From positions 1 to 57,042 of the forward strand of contig JABMNO010000081.1 in NCBI GenBank assembly GCA_013204555.1: a stretch of 57,042 nucleotides of DNA, written 5' to 3'. Source of the stretch: Chloroflexota bacterium (GTDB lineage Bacteria > Chloroflexota > Dehalococcoidia > Lucifugimonadales > Lucifugimonadaceae). Below, piece by piece: positions 44,397 to 53,139 of this stretch. The position numbers and the translations under genes were made by a program. The first letter of the stretch is position 1. The number at the start of each line of letters is the position of its first letter. The notes beneath the pieces were generated by a model that saw only the letters and a program-made list of their open reading frames with translations, did no database searches and had not been told where the DNA came from.

Positions 44397-44530
44397 CGGC
44401 AATTGTGCGGACTGACATTGGACGCCATCCCACATGTCGTCTCAGACGACCACCCGATGTGAACAAACCCCATCGCCAGCCTTCCTCACACCGCTCGCGC
44501 ACGTGTCATCCCACACGCCCACCTACCCAA

Positions 44531-44570
44531 ATGTCATCCCGGACGCCCTTGGCGATCCGGGATCTCGGTC
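44531..44570 (+). repeat. REPIN-like palindrome, copy E
   Basis: ATGTCATCCCGGACGCCC start, then GGCGATCCGGGATCTCGG; inverse partner of copy F 90 bases away. Confidence 0.75.
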
Positions 44571-44660
44571 CCGCACTGGAATGAGGTTAGTTGTCTCCAG
44601 ACCACATGCGGCATGCGGCGTCTAATTGATCCATATCTACTGACCGTTGACACAACTGAT

Positions 44661-44717
44661 GCTGAGATCCCGGATCGCTTCGGCTAAGGCCTCCGGGTCC
44701 GGGATGACATTTTTTTG
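44661..44717 (-). repeat. REPIN-like palindrome, copy F, followed by a T-run
   Basis: GCTGAGATCCCGGATCGC then GGTCCGGGATGACAT and a run of seven Ts. CCCGGA/TCCGGG hairpin plus the T-run makes it look like an intrinsic terminator for the plus-strand aldolase gene. Confidence 0.75.
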
Positions 44718-44846
44718 GGCGTTGTCTTCGCGTCCCTGATGACACCTCCACAGGATGCCGCTGTCTCGCTACGGGGATGATCCGTAGGGGCTTTGCCCTT
44801 GCTCCCCTGACGTCAACCGTGCGGGAGACCCGCTGGCGAAGGAATT

Positions 44847-44879
44847 GGTGCCCCCGCCGATGGGGACGGTGGGGGCACC
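44847..44879. terminator. Hairpin downstream of chemoreceptor 1
   Basis: GGTGCCCCC pairs with GGGGGCACC, with inner CCG/CGG. It lies 5 bases past the minus-strand stop at 44885. No U-tract. Confidence 0.6.
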
Positions 44880-44884
44880 TGAAA

Positions 44885-46891
44885 TTAGGTCGCGCCTACT
44901 GGCGAATTACCTCTCTGACCAGACTCCAGACGGAACCTGGATACCGTCTCTCGCAGGGACGAGGCCATATCGGCCAGTCCCTGTGATGAGGCAACCACCT
45001 GCTGCACCTGGGCGCCGACCTCTTCACTTGAGGCCGACATCTCCTGGGCCGCGGCGCTGGCCTCCTCGGTGACCGCCGAGATCCCGCCAACCGCCGTCTT
45101 TACTCCCTCACTGCTCGCAGTCATCTGCTCTGTGGCAGCAGTGTTCTGCAGGGTGATCTCGTTTACGGCGTCAATTGTTCTGACCATCTCATCAGCGGAG
45201 GCAGACACCTCTTCCGCTGCAGCTGAAATCTGTTCAATCTGACTCGCCACACCAGATACTGCCTCCTGAATCTCCTCAAGGGCTTGCCCTGACTTCTCAG
45301 CTAATCCTGATCCGGCAAGTACCTCCGCGCCAGCTTGCTCAGCGGCACGCACGGACTGTTCAACCCCAGCCTGCACGTCTTGAATGAGATCTCCGATCTC
45401 CTTAGTAGCGTCTGTTACCCGCTCAGCAAGGGTGCGGACTTCGTCCGCCACTACTGCGAATCCACGACCCTGTTCACCGGCCCGAGCAGCTTCTATTGCT
45501 GCGTTGAGGGCCAGAAGATTTGTCTGAGCCGCTATATCCTCAATCACGCCGATGATTTTGCCGATCTCAGCCGACTGCTCACCAAGAGACTCGATCTGCT
45601 TTCCGGCCGATTCGACGGCGGATGTGATCTTTGCCATGCCGTCAACAGTTTCACGAACTGTTGCGAAGCCGCCTTCCGCTGCCTCGTTGGCCAAACGAGC
45701 GCCGTCTGTGGCCTGCTGGGCGCTGTTTGCTACTTCAGTGGTGGCGCGCGATACCTGGGCAACAATCCCTGACGCCTGCTCAATACTTGTGGCCTGCTGC
45801 TGGCTACCATCAGCAATTGCGCTTATGGCTAACGCCAGCTCATCAACAATACTGGAGGTCTCTCCAACTGATTTCCGCTGCTCTTCGGAGCCGAATGCCA
45901 CCTGCTGTGCAGCACCAGCGATACCGTCACTACCATCGCCTGCCTGTTGCGCCGCTGAGGCCAACTCACCGCTGGCATCCGCCACCCCTTTTGCGGCTCC
46001 GGTAACGCTTCCTATGACTTGCCGCAGTCCCTCTACCATTTCATCAATGCTCTGTCCGACGGCGCTGATACCGTCACCAGCAAGATTCAGAGACCTCGCC
46101 ATTGCGCCAATCTCGTCGCTTGATTTCACATTCACGTGCGGCACTCTAATATTTGACTTGATGGTCAGATCTCCATCTGCGACCGCAGCAGTCACAGCCT
46201 GAAGACGTGGAAGAGTGTCCGAAGCGAGCATCTTTAGCGCATCGCCAACCTGATTGGCGCCCTTCGAGACGCTCTGTGAAATCAAATAGCCGATAGCTGC
46301 GGCTATTGCCCCCGAAACAATTATTAGGATGATTGAGACCGTCGTGGTTGTGGCCCGTGATGACTGAGTGTTTGAAAACGCCAACTCGATCTGGTCTTCG
46401 TTGTGGACGGCTAGCTCTTCAAGCTTCGCCCGAAGTAAAATTCCCTCTTCCCTGAGTCCCTGCAACTCTCTGATCACATGCTCGGCCATGTGAGAGTTCG
46501 CAACCATGTCCACAAATAATTCACCTTGGGCAAAGAAGCTGCTGTACTCCTCCGCGAATGTGGTCAAAAGGACCGTCGACTCTGGATCGTTCTTGAACAC
46601 CACTTCTAACTCAGCAATGTGATCAATGACGGCTTCGGTCTGGTGCTCGATAACCGTCAAGTCTTCCGGATTCTTTGTGATCGCAAAGCCTTCAAAACTA
46701 GCCTTTTGCTCAACGACGAGCAATTCAAGCTCTCTGATCGCCTCTTCTTGCGGCAACTCCTCGTTCACGATCTTGTCTGTGGCGTTGCCCACTGAGTTGA
46801 GTCCCAAAAATCCAACCGCGAACACCACTATCATCAGGCCTCCAACGATGCTGAAGCCCCCTATCATTTTGGCCCGAATGTCCAGTCTCAT
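44885..46891 (-). CDS. Methyl-accepting chemotaxis protein (paralog 1)
   Basis: 668 residues from ATG 46891, with AAGGAA upstream. Membrane spans at ~8-30 and ~183-205 enclose a helical outer sensor (~35-180, DUF/4HB-like, with repeated E-rich helices). A HAMP-like region follows, then a long coiled coil whose hairpin tip is [21 protein letters not shown] and [18 protein letters not shown] (~447-497). It relays ligand binding to CheA/CheW, none of which is in the window. No C-terminal tether pentapeptide. Tandem with a close paralog of identical length. Confidence 0.95.
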   Translation of the reverse strand: MRLDIRAKMIGGFSIVGGLMIVVFAVGFLGLNSVGNATDKIVNEELPQEEAIRELELLVVEQKASFEGFAITKNPEDLTVIEHQTEAVIDHIAELEVVFKNDPESTVLLTTFAEEYSSFFAQGELFVDMVANSHMAEHVIRELQGLREEGILLRAKLEELAVHNEDQIELAFSNTQSSRATTTTVSIILIIVSGAIAAAIGYLISQSVSKGANQVGDALKMLASDTLPRLQAVTAAVADGDLTIKSNIRVPHVNVKSSDEIGAMARSLNLAGDGISAVGQSIDEMVEGLRQVIGSVTGAAKGVADASGELASAAQQAGDGSDGIAGAAQQVAFGSEEQRKSVGETSSIVDELALAISAIADGSQQQATSIEQASGIVAQVSRATTEVANSAQQATDGARLANEAAEGGFATVRETVDGMAKITSAVESAGKQIESLGEQSAEIGKIIGVIEDIAAQTNLLALNAAIEAARAGEQGRGFAVVADEVRTLAERVTDATKEIGDLIQDVQAGVEQSVRAAEQAGAEVLAGSGLAEKSGQALEEIQEAVSGVASQIEQISAAAEEVSASADEMVRTIDAVNEITLQNTAATEQMTASSEGVKTAVGGISAVTEEASAAAQEMSASSEEVGAQVQQVVASSQGLADMASSLRETVSRFRLESGQRGNSPVGAT

Positions 46892-46906
46892 TGCCAATTC
46901 CTTTGT

Positions 46907-46925
46907 CCCGACGTCGTGCGTCGGG
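46907..46925 (-). promoter_or_regulatory. Leader hairpin shared by both chemoreceptor genes
   Basis: CCCGAC paired with GTCGGG, ending 16 bases from the start of chemoreceptor 1, just upstream of its ribosome site. The same hairpin with a slightly different loop is at 49575-49593, so it is conserved while surrounding bases differ. Confidence 0.45.
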
Positions 46926-47459
46926 GCTCGGTTCGAAGTCATCGATAAATAGTCATGTGCCACCGGTGACGGAAGACGCCCAGCGCGCCAGCACCCGCTA
47001 GGAAGGGATCGAACTCTTCACAACTCACGCCCGCTGCCTCAACTGACTTCTCGTTCTACTTTGCGCGTAGCGACGCCGCCCCCTTTGTCGGAGTGCACGC
47101 CACTCCATCTAAACCCATTAACCCCCTGTGACGAATCGCGCTGAGTTCAACACTCTGATGGCTAACGACGACAGTGATGTGGCGGTTATCTGTTATGGCC
47201 GGGGGCGGAATACACCACTTAAGAGCAAGTGGACCGCTCGCATCGCTGCTTATTGCAACAAAGTCCGGGTTGAAAATGGTCAAACGCTGCGATGAACTTT
47301 TGCTCGTACAGCTTGATACTGTGGTCTGATTTTCAGTCCATGGGTGAGACGCCCGCAGGCAACACATGCTTCCGATGACGCGCCGTGCCCGTCGAGCCAG
47401 GGACGCATCCTGATCGCATCGCGGCGCCCCGACAAGTTGCGACCCCAGGCAGACGCGAC

Positions 47460-47510
47460 TCGGCCCCTCTTTCAGGCTCAACTGCAATGAGCTGTAGAAA
47501 GAGGGGCCGA
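47460..47510. terminator. Large hairpin downstream of chemoreceptor 2
   Basis: TCGGCCCCTCTTTC pairs perfectly with GAAAGAGGGGCCGA (14 bp), with a second inner stem GCTCA/TGAGC. It lies 43 bases past the minus-strand stop at 47553. No U-tract. Confidence 0.65.
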
Positions 47511-47552
47511 TGTGCGCATCCGCCGAAAGGGTGGCGGCGGGTGCGCTTGGGG

Positions 47553-49559
47553 CTAGATACCGGGAACTGGAGCGTTGCCTCCCTGAGCAGGCTCCACTCG
47601 GAACCTGGACACCATCTCTCGCAGTGATGTCGCCATATCGGAAAGTCCCTGTGAAGATGCAACAACCTGCTGCACCTGGGCACCGACCTCTTCACTTGAG
47701 GCGGACATCTCCTGGGCGGCTGCGCTGGCCTGCTCAGTGACCGCCGATATACCGTCTACCGACGTCTTTACGCCATCGCTTGCCGCTGACATCTGCTCAG
47801 TGGCTGCTGTGTTCTGCTGGGTGATTTCATTTACGGTATCAATTGTCCTGACCATCTCATCAGCAGATGCGGACACTTCTTCTGACGCCGCTGAGATCTG
47901 TTCGATCTGACTTGTCACTCCAGATACAGCCTTCTGGATATCCTCCAGCGCTTGCCCTGACTTCTCAGCCAGTTCAGCACCGGAAATAACCTCAGCACCT
48001 GCCTGCTCCGCTGCACGCACAGACTGTTCCACACCGCTCTGGACGTTCTGGATGAGATCGCTGATCTCTTTCGTAGCGTCTGTCACTCGCTCGGCAAGAG
48101 TGCGAACTTCATCGGCTACTACAGCGAATCCACGTCCCTGCTCGCCGGCTCTGGCAGCTTCAATTGCTGCGTTGAGAGCAAGAAGGTTCGTCTGAGCCGC
48201 TATATCGTCAATCACACCGACGATCTTTCCAATCTCAGCAGACTGCTCACCGAGAGACTCAATCTGCTTTGCGGCCATTTCTACCGCAGATGTGATCTTG
48301 ACCATGCCTTCAACAGTCTCACGAACGGTTATCAGGCCACCTTCCGCAGCTTCGTTTGCAGCGCGGGCACCATTGGTCGCTTCCTGAGCGTTGTTGGCAA
48401 CTTCGCTGGTTGCCCGTGACACCTGGGCGACAATCCCAGACGCCTGCTCAATGCTTTCGGCCTGTTGCTGGCTACCGTCTGCGATTGAAGCAATGGCTGA
48501 GGCGAGCTCGTCAACGATCCTAGACGTCTCTTGAACAGTCTGACTCTGCTCTTCTGAGCCCGATGCAACCTGCTGAGCTGCGCTAGCGATACCGTCACTA
48601 CCCTCGCCTGCCTGCTGGGCAGCCGAAGCCAACTCACTACTCGCCTGTTCGACGCCTCCCGCTGCTCTTGTGACACCACCAATGACTCCGCGGAGTCCTT
48701 CGACCATTTCGTCGATGCTCTGCCCAACGGCACTGATGCCGTCACCTGCGAGATTCAGAGACCTCGCCATTGCGCCAATCTCGTCACTCGACTTCACATC
48801 TACTTGCTGAACTTGAATGTTTGACTTGATAGTCAGATCTCCGTCTGCAACTGCTGCGGTCACAGTTTGGAGACGTGGCAGAATATCCGTGGCGAGCTTG
48901 TTTAGCGCCTCACCGACCTGGTTGACACCCTTGGAGATGCTCTGTGATAGCAAGAATCCTATTGCGATAGCTACCGCTGCAGCCACGATCGACAGGATGA
49001 CGGAGATCGTTGTTGCGGTGCTGCGTGTCGACTCTGCGCCCTGTACCGCCAACTCGATCTGCTCCTCCACGTGGAGGGTAAGAGCATTAAGCTCTGCCTC
49101 AAGGAGAACTTCTTCTTCACCCAGTGCGTGCAGTTCTTCAATAATCAACTCATCTGCGGCGCCTGATTCAACCAGAGACGTAAAGCGCTCGCCCTCTGTG
49201 AGGAAGCCGTTGTACCCCTCAGCGAATGCGAATAGAAGGTCAGTTGACTCTGCGTCAGCTGCAAACATTGTTTCCAGCTCAAGAACGTGGTCGAAAACAG
49301 CTTCTGTCTCGTGCTCGATGCTCACCAGACCCTCTGGGTCCTTCGTTATTGCGAAGTCCGAATAATCAGAAACCTGTTCCATTACAAGAACTTCGAGCTC
49401 TCTGACACCAATGTCTTGTGGCATCTCTTCATGAACAATTTTGTTCGTTGCGTTACCCACTGAGTTGAGCCCCATAAAGCCGACCACAAACACTGCTACC
49501 AGCAGAGCTACGACCAGGCCGAAGCCTCCCAGTAATTTGGTCCGAATATCCAGTTTCAT
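47553..49559 (-). CDS. Methyl-accepting chemotaxis protein (paralog 2)
   Basis: 668 residues from ATG 49559. Same plan as paralog 1: span at ~8-30, helical outer sensor to ~180, second span, HAMP-like linker and an almost identical signalling tip ([39 protein letters not shown]). The sensor part is clearly more diverged than the cytoplasmic part, which is what is expected if the two receptors detect different ligands. The identical length and adjacent position show tandem duplication. No che genes nearby. Confidence 0.95.
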   Translation of the reverse strand: MKLDIRTKLLGGFGLVVALLVAVFVVGFMGLNSVGNATNKIVHEEMPQDIGVRELEVLVMEQVSDYSDFAITKDPEGLVSIEHETEAVFDHVLELETMFAADAESTDLLFAFAEGYNGFLTEGERFTSLVESGAADELIIEELHALGEEEVLLEAELNALTLHVEEQIELAVQGAESTRSTATTISVILSIVAAAVAIAIGFLLSQSISKGVNQVGEALNKLATDILPRLQTVTAAVADGDLTIKSNIQVQQVDVKSSDEIGAMARSLNLAGDGISAVGQSIDEMVEGLRGVIGGVTRAAGGVEQASSELASAAQQAGEGSDGIASAAQQVASGSEEQSQTVQETSRIVDELASAIASIADGSQQQAESIEQASGIVAQVSRATSEVANNAQEATNGARAANEAAEGGLITVRETVEGMVKITSAVEMAAKQIESLGEQSAEIGKIVGVIDDIAAQTNLLALNAAIEAARAGEQGRGFAVVADEVRTLAERVTDATKEISDLIQNVQSGVEQSVRAAEQAGAEVISGAELAEKSGQALEDIQKAVSGVTSQIEQISAASEEVSASADEMVRTIDTVNEITQQNTAATEQMSAASDGVKTSVDGISAVTEQASAAAQEMSASSEEVGAQVQQVVASSQGLSDMATSLREMVSRFRVEPAQGGNAPVPGI

Positions 49560-49574
49560 TGCTATTGCCCCTGC

Positions 49575-49593
49575 CCCGACTTCGTGTGTCGGG
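49575..49593 (-). promoter_or_regulatory. Leader hairpin of chemoreceptor 2
   Basis: CCCGAC paired with GTCGGG upstream of the start at 49559; counterpart of 46907-46925. Confidence 0.45.
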
Positions 49594-49682
49594 GGCCCTA
49601 CTAAGCGATTCCTAATTTGTTGCTTGCGATTTGTGTCCGAAAACCCTCCGAACACATGTTGGTGTCTGGTCTGTCAGTAGTT

Positions 49683-50837
49683 TTAGTCGCCCACGGAAAT
49701 GTCCTCGAAGATTTCACGTCCGTTGAGAGGCTGCGTGTAACGAGCGTTGAAGAAGTAATGCTCCTTGAACTCGTCTACCTGAGCCTGCGATAACGAGACC
49801 GGTGTCTTCATAAGAAGCCAGCTGACTCCTTCTGAACATGGAGGCGTCGTCAACGACCCCGGGTAGCGGAAGGTTCGGCGATCTTGCGGTAGCACTTTAT
49901 TCACGTCGAAGAGTCCGTCAACGGTGACCTCATCTCCCGCGTGATCTGGCAACACGTCCCAGATCGGATCCAGACTCGTGTTGTGCGCTCCCGGCTCCAA
50001 CAACACCCCAACCACTGCGAGCTTGCCCTCAGCGTCCTTGTGGACGAGATGCATCTCCATTGCGGCCTGGTGGCCATTGATGGTGTGCTCACTGGGCCGG
50101 TGGTAATGGAACTGGAGCAGTTCGTACTCGTTCCCGTTCAGAACCATCCAACTCGATTCGCCACTCTCCGAGCCGTAGTTGGCCTGGATTGTGTGGCCGT
50201 TGTTGACCACCGTCATCATTGACGGGCTGTAGTGAAACTCCAGATCTTCAAGATCGGCCAGCCGTGCATCCTTGATATCGATCGGCGACTGGGCCGAACC
50301 ATCTACGCAGGACGTGTAATCAGCCGATTGGTCTGACCAGTAGTTCTGGCCATTAGAACCCGTGTAACCCCAGTGGATCTCTCCTCCAGAAGCGTGAGCC
50401 TCTTCTGTGGTTTCGGCGGAATCGCCTCCAACATCCGTGGTGGCATGGGACTCCGTTGCGGTGTCAGCGTGATCACTGGTCTCGCTGGCGGTTGAATGAA
50501 CCGGATTGGATATCGAAACCGTGTCACTGGTGGTCTCGTGACTGACAACTGCTGCTTGCCCGTCGGCAGCTGTCTCGTGTGATGATTCGGAATCGGCACT
50601 CGTGCTGTGCCCGGCGTCACTCGCGGTCTCGTGTGAGGCCGACTCTCTGCTGCTGGTTGTGTCTGAAGCCGACAGGGCCCGCAGAATTTTCGACTCAGAG
50701 CGTGATGACTGGCTACTTGCTGAGGCATCAGCAGAGCCTGAAGAACATCCGACGGCTACCAGCAGGTAGATACCTAACAGCAGGGCGCCGATTACCAGCC
50801 CACCGCCCCTGCTCGCCCATTTGCTATCAATATTCAT
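49683..50837 (-). CDS. Lipoprotein alpha-carbonic anhydrase with Ser/His/Glu-rich linker
   Basis: 384 residues from ATG 50837; GAAGGGAC lies upstream. Lipobox AVGC with Cys31. Residues ~40-150 are a low-complexity linker with repeated SHETAS/SHETTS units rich in Ser, Thr, His and Glu. The alpha-CA domain begins ~155 (HWGYTG, SPIDI). Zinc ligands are two His in QFHYH and one in MEMHLVH. The SLTTPPC segment holds the gatekeeper Thr. It hydrates CO2 at the cell surface. The promoter and leader region and the first ~33 codons are duplicated in the gene fragment at 51112. Confidence 0.93.
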   Translation of the reverse strand: MNIDSKWASRGGGLVIGALLLGIYLLVAVGCSSGSADASASSQSSRSESKILRALSASDTTSSRESASHETASDAGHSTSADSESSHETAADGQAAVVSHETTSDTVSISNPVHSTASETSDHADTATESHATTDVGGDSAETTEEAHASGGEIHWGYTGSNGQNYWSDQSADYTSCVDGSAQSPIDIKDARLADLEDLEFHYSPSMMTVVNNGHTIQANYGSESGESSWMVLNGNEYELLQFHYHRPSEHTINGHQAAMEMHLVHKDAEGKLAVVGVLLEPGAHNTSLDPIWDVLPDHAGDEVTVDGLFDVNKVLPQDRRTFRYPGSLTTPPCSEGVSWLLMKTPVSLSQAQVDEFKEHYFFNARYTQPLNGREIFEDISVGD

Positions 50838-50977
50838 CCGTGTCCCTTCATTTCTCAATTGAGTCGCCGATGCGTCCATGCACAGCGTCGTACGGGCTGC
50901 CCGCAACCCATGTAATACCTTCAAACCGGAGCATGAATCACTCATTAGGCGACTAGTTGGTGGATAACAACGACATC
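50738..50977 (-). repeat. Segmental duplication, copy 1 (carbonic anhydrase front end and leader)
   Basis: Matches 51312-51549 over ~240 bases, including the signal-peptide codons, start, ribosome site and upstream non-coding DNA to TGGATAACAACGACATC. Similarity is highest over the signal codons and at the far upstream end. Confidence 0.85.
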
Positions 50978-51111
50978 GGAGTGCAAGTAATCTGTTATGT
51001 AGCGAGGGAAGTAACCACCCTTAATTGAGTAAGGTATCCCCTCCTTTTCTGCCGCTATTGGGATGATGATGCATGGTGATATCACCCCGCACGGCCATCC
51101 CTCCATTTCCC

Positions 51112-51411
51112 CTAGAGTTCAATGGCATTTTTGTGATTGAGATCCGCTGTTGATCGCGCCTTAGAAGTGGTGCCGGAGCCATGCCCAGCTTCACTCCCGG
51201 AACCCAACGAGCCCAACTCAATGCCGTTGGTTTCGCCTGAGGCTAGTAGCGTCAGCGGAGTCTCTGACTCCGACCGTGACGTCTGGATACTTTCCAAGGC
51301 ACCGACAGAATCTGAAGAACATCCGACGGCCAACAGCAGGTAGGTACCTAACAGCAGGGCGCCGATTACCAGCCCACCACCCCTGCTCGCCCATTTGCTG
51401 TCAACATCCAT
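51112..51411 (-). pseudogene. Truncated duplicate of the carbonic anhydrase gene (leader and linker only)
   Basis: 99 residues. The lipoprotein signal repeats the carbonic anhydrase start (SKWASRGGGLVIGALLLG, then AVGC at residue 31). After it comes a short Ser/Gly/Glu-rich stretch (ETPLTLLASGETNGIELGS), then a stop at 51112. No carbonic anhydrase domain is present. It could be expressed as a small lipoprotein, but it is most simply a broken copy. Both share the promoter side (see repeats). Confidence 0.7.
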
Positions 51412-51549
51412 CCGTGTCCCTCTTGTCTCAATTGAGTCGCCGTCTCGTCGTAGCACGTCGTCGTGCGGCTATCCACAAACCATGTAAGACCTTCAGGCCG
51501 GAACATGAATCGCGCAGTAGGCGGCTAGTTGGTGGATAACAACGACATC
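51312..51549 (-). repeat. Segmental duplication, copy 2
   Basis: Second copy of the 240-base block at 50738-50977, same orientation, a few small indels. Confidence 0.85.
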
Positions 51550-51907
51550 AACATGGAGGGTGACTGTCACCTAGGGGAGGTAGATATCCGAACCAACGTG
51601 TAAGACCTCGCGCGTATCTCGGACGTAAACCGATCGCCAAGGTAGAGGGACACTCCCTCAGGCGGAGGCGCTACCTGCCTTCTCCCATGTCACTCGCCAC
51701 GTTCACACGAAGAGGATTAGTGCTTCACTCAACAGGGAGTGATGGTCTCTTGCTCGCGCGGTTGGTGATTGGCTCGCGATCATCAGCGGAGAGGAAGGAT
51801 CTAAAGGGGGACCCCGAAATCAGGTAGACTGCCGCGCCAGTTCAATCGCGCACACATCCGGGTTGCGATCAGGGCGATCGGATGTCTATCAGGAAGGCGG
51901 ATTCATC
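51550..51907. other. 358-base intergenic region
   Basis: Lies between the duplicated leader and the NHL gene, transcribed away on both sides. Should hold the NHL gene promoter; no clear -10/-35 pair, repeat or RNA structure was recognised. Confidence 0.35.
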
Positions 51908-52771
51908 ATGGCGGTAATAGTAGGCAGCGGAGATTTCCGGTACGAGCTAGTCGAGAACTGGGCGCAGATACCAGATGGCTGGGTCTTTACGCAGGTTGGC
52001 GCGGTTGCCGTGGACGAGAATGACGATGTTTATGTGTTCAACCGCTCAGAGCATCCGATCATCGTCTTCAATCGTGATGGTGAGTTCCAGCGGTCGTTAG
52101 GCGAGGGTCACTTTCCAAGCGCGCACGGCATGTGCTTCGGTAATGACGGCACGCTATGGCTGGCTGACTCAGGCGACCACACGGTAAAGAATTTCACGCG
52201 CTTTGGAGAGCATATCCGGACGCTTGGTGTGGTTGATGAGCCGCACGAGAATGAGCCGTTCAACCGCCCGACTGACGTAACGGTGGCCTCCAACGGGGAT
52301 CTATATATTTCAGACGGATACGGCAACAACCGCGTCCACGTATTCTCACCCGATGGCGAGTACAAGTGGTCGTGGGGTCAGACCGAGCGGGAGGGCGGCG
52401 TTTGGGATGGCGATTTCAATCTTCCACACAACATCTGGATTCACAAAGACCTGGTGTACGTGGCCGACCGTGAGAACCACCGAGTGCAGGTGTTCGATCT
52501 TGACGCCAGGCACGTGGAAACGTGGACCGACTTCATCCAGCCAACTGACGTCTACATTGATAGCAATGACGTGGCATACGTGGCGGAACTGCGCAACCGG
52601 ATATCAATTGCGGACTTGCACGGCAACGTGAAGGCACGCTGGGGCAGGTTCCCAACGGACGAGCCGGGCATGTTCTTCGCGCCACACGGCATCTGGAGCG
52701 ACTCGCACGGCGACCTCTACGTAGGCGAAGTCCTAGAAGGCCAGAGACTCCAGAAGTTCAAGCGACTGTAG
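51908..52771 (+). CDS. NHL-repeat beta-propeller protein
   Basis: 287 residues from ATG 51908, AGGAAGG upstream. About six NHL blades are visible, each with a pattern such as VAVDENDDVYVFNRSEHPIIVFNRDGEF or VTVASNGDLYISDGYGNNRVHVFSPDGE. There is no signal peptide. The sequence resembles the peptidyl-alpha-hydroxyglycine lyase-type propellers used broadly in SAR202-like genomes, but catalytic ligands cannot be assigned. Single gene, followed by a hairpin. Confidence 0.85.
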   Translation: MAVIVGSGDFRYELVENWAQIPDGWVFTQVGAVAVDENDDVYVFNRSEHPIIVFNRDGEFQRSLGEGHFPSAHGMCFGNDGTLWLADSGDHTVKNFTRFGEHIRTLGVVDEPHENEPFNRPTDVTVASNGDLYISDGYGNNRVHVFSPDGEYKWSWGQTEREGGVWDGDFNLPHNIWIHKDLVYVADRENHRVQVFDLDARHVETWTDFIQPTDVYIDSNDVAYVAELRNRISIADLHGNVKARWGRFPTDEPGMFFAPHGIWSDSHGDLYVGEVLEGQRLQKFKRL

Positions 52772-52780
52772 GCGAATGTA

Positions 52781-52814
52781 AGGGCGGCCAGGAAATCTCA
52801 CATCCCGCCGCCCT
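52781..52814. terminator. Hairpin downstream of the NHL gene
   Basis: AGGGCGGC pairs with GCCGCCCT around an 18-base loop, 10 bases after the stop. No U-tract. Confidence 0.5.
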
Positions 52815-52893
52815 ACCCCCATGTGGCAACTCAGGAATGCCTGTCATACGCCGAGTGAGAGACCACACCGAAGATAACGCGCGGCCGCCCACT

Positions 52894-52943
52894 ATGTCAT
52901 CCTGAACGGAGGCGGCCTTGCGCCGAAGCTGAAGGATCTAGAG
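52894..52943 (+). repeat. REPIN-like palindrome, copy G
   Basis: ATGTCATCCTGAACGGAGG start and GCTGAAGGATCTAGAG end. A variant of the other copies with CATCCTGA in place of CATCCCGGA. Confidence 0.65.
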
Positions 52944-53014
52944 CGGTTCGATAGGGAATCTGGTACCCGTCACCCGAGCGCATCCATGTTCCCTCTTCTG
53001 GTAGTGGAGTATTT

Positions 53015-53055
53015 CAGATCCTTCGACTCCGCTATCGCTGCGCTCTGGATGACAC
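53015..53055 (-). repeat. REPIN-like palindrome, copy H
   Basis: CAGATCCTTCGACTCCGC then GCGCTCTGGATGACAC, inverse partner of copy G 72 bases away. Confidence 0.65.
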
Positions 53056-53139
53056 GGCGTCGGAAGTGCTTTGGCGCAGTCCCTGCACATGACCGAATGC
53101 TAGACTCCGCCTTCTACCACCCCCTCGGGAGACATCAAC

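Larger units (their letters stand above)
44397..44884. other. 488-base intergenic region with repeat pair and two terminator-like hairpins
   Basis: Separates the aldolase gene (+) from the chemoreceptor (-), both ending here. Contains repeat copies E and F and the hairpin at 44847-44879. Further short GTCATCCCA fragments occur around 44505. No gene is supported. Confidence 0.45.
46892..47552. other. 661-base gap between the two chemoreceptor genes
   Basis: Holds the leader of chemoreceptor 1, including the CCCGAC/GTCGGG hairpin, and the terminator-like hairpin at 47460-47510. The open frames present on either strand look like chance. Nothing else is recognisable. Confidence 0.4.
52772..53139. 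other. 368-base intergenic region with hairpin and repeat pair
   Basis: Contains the hairpin at 52781-52814 and repeat copies G and H. Nothing else recognised; must include the gamma-glutamyltransferase promoter. Confidence 0.45.

Noticed and set aside
47056..47487. 143-codon minus-strand open frame between the chemoreceptors
   Set aside because: No ribosome site or family resemblance, and it overlaps the large hairpin at 47460-47510.
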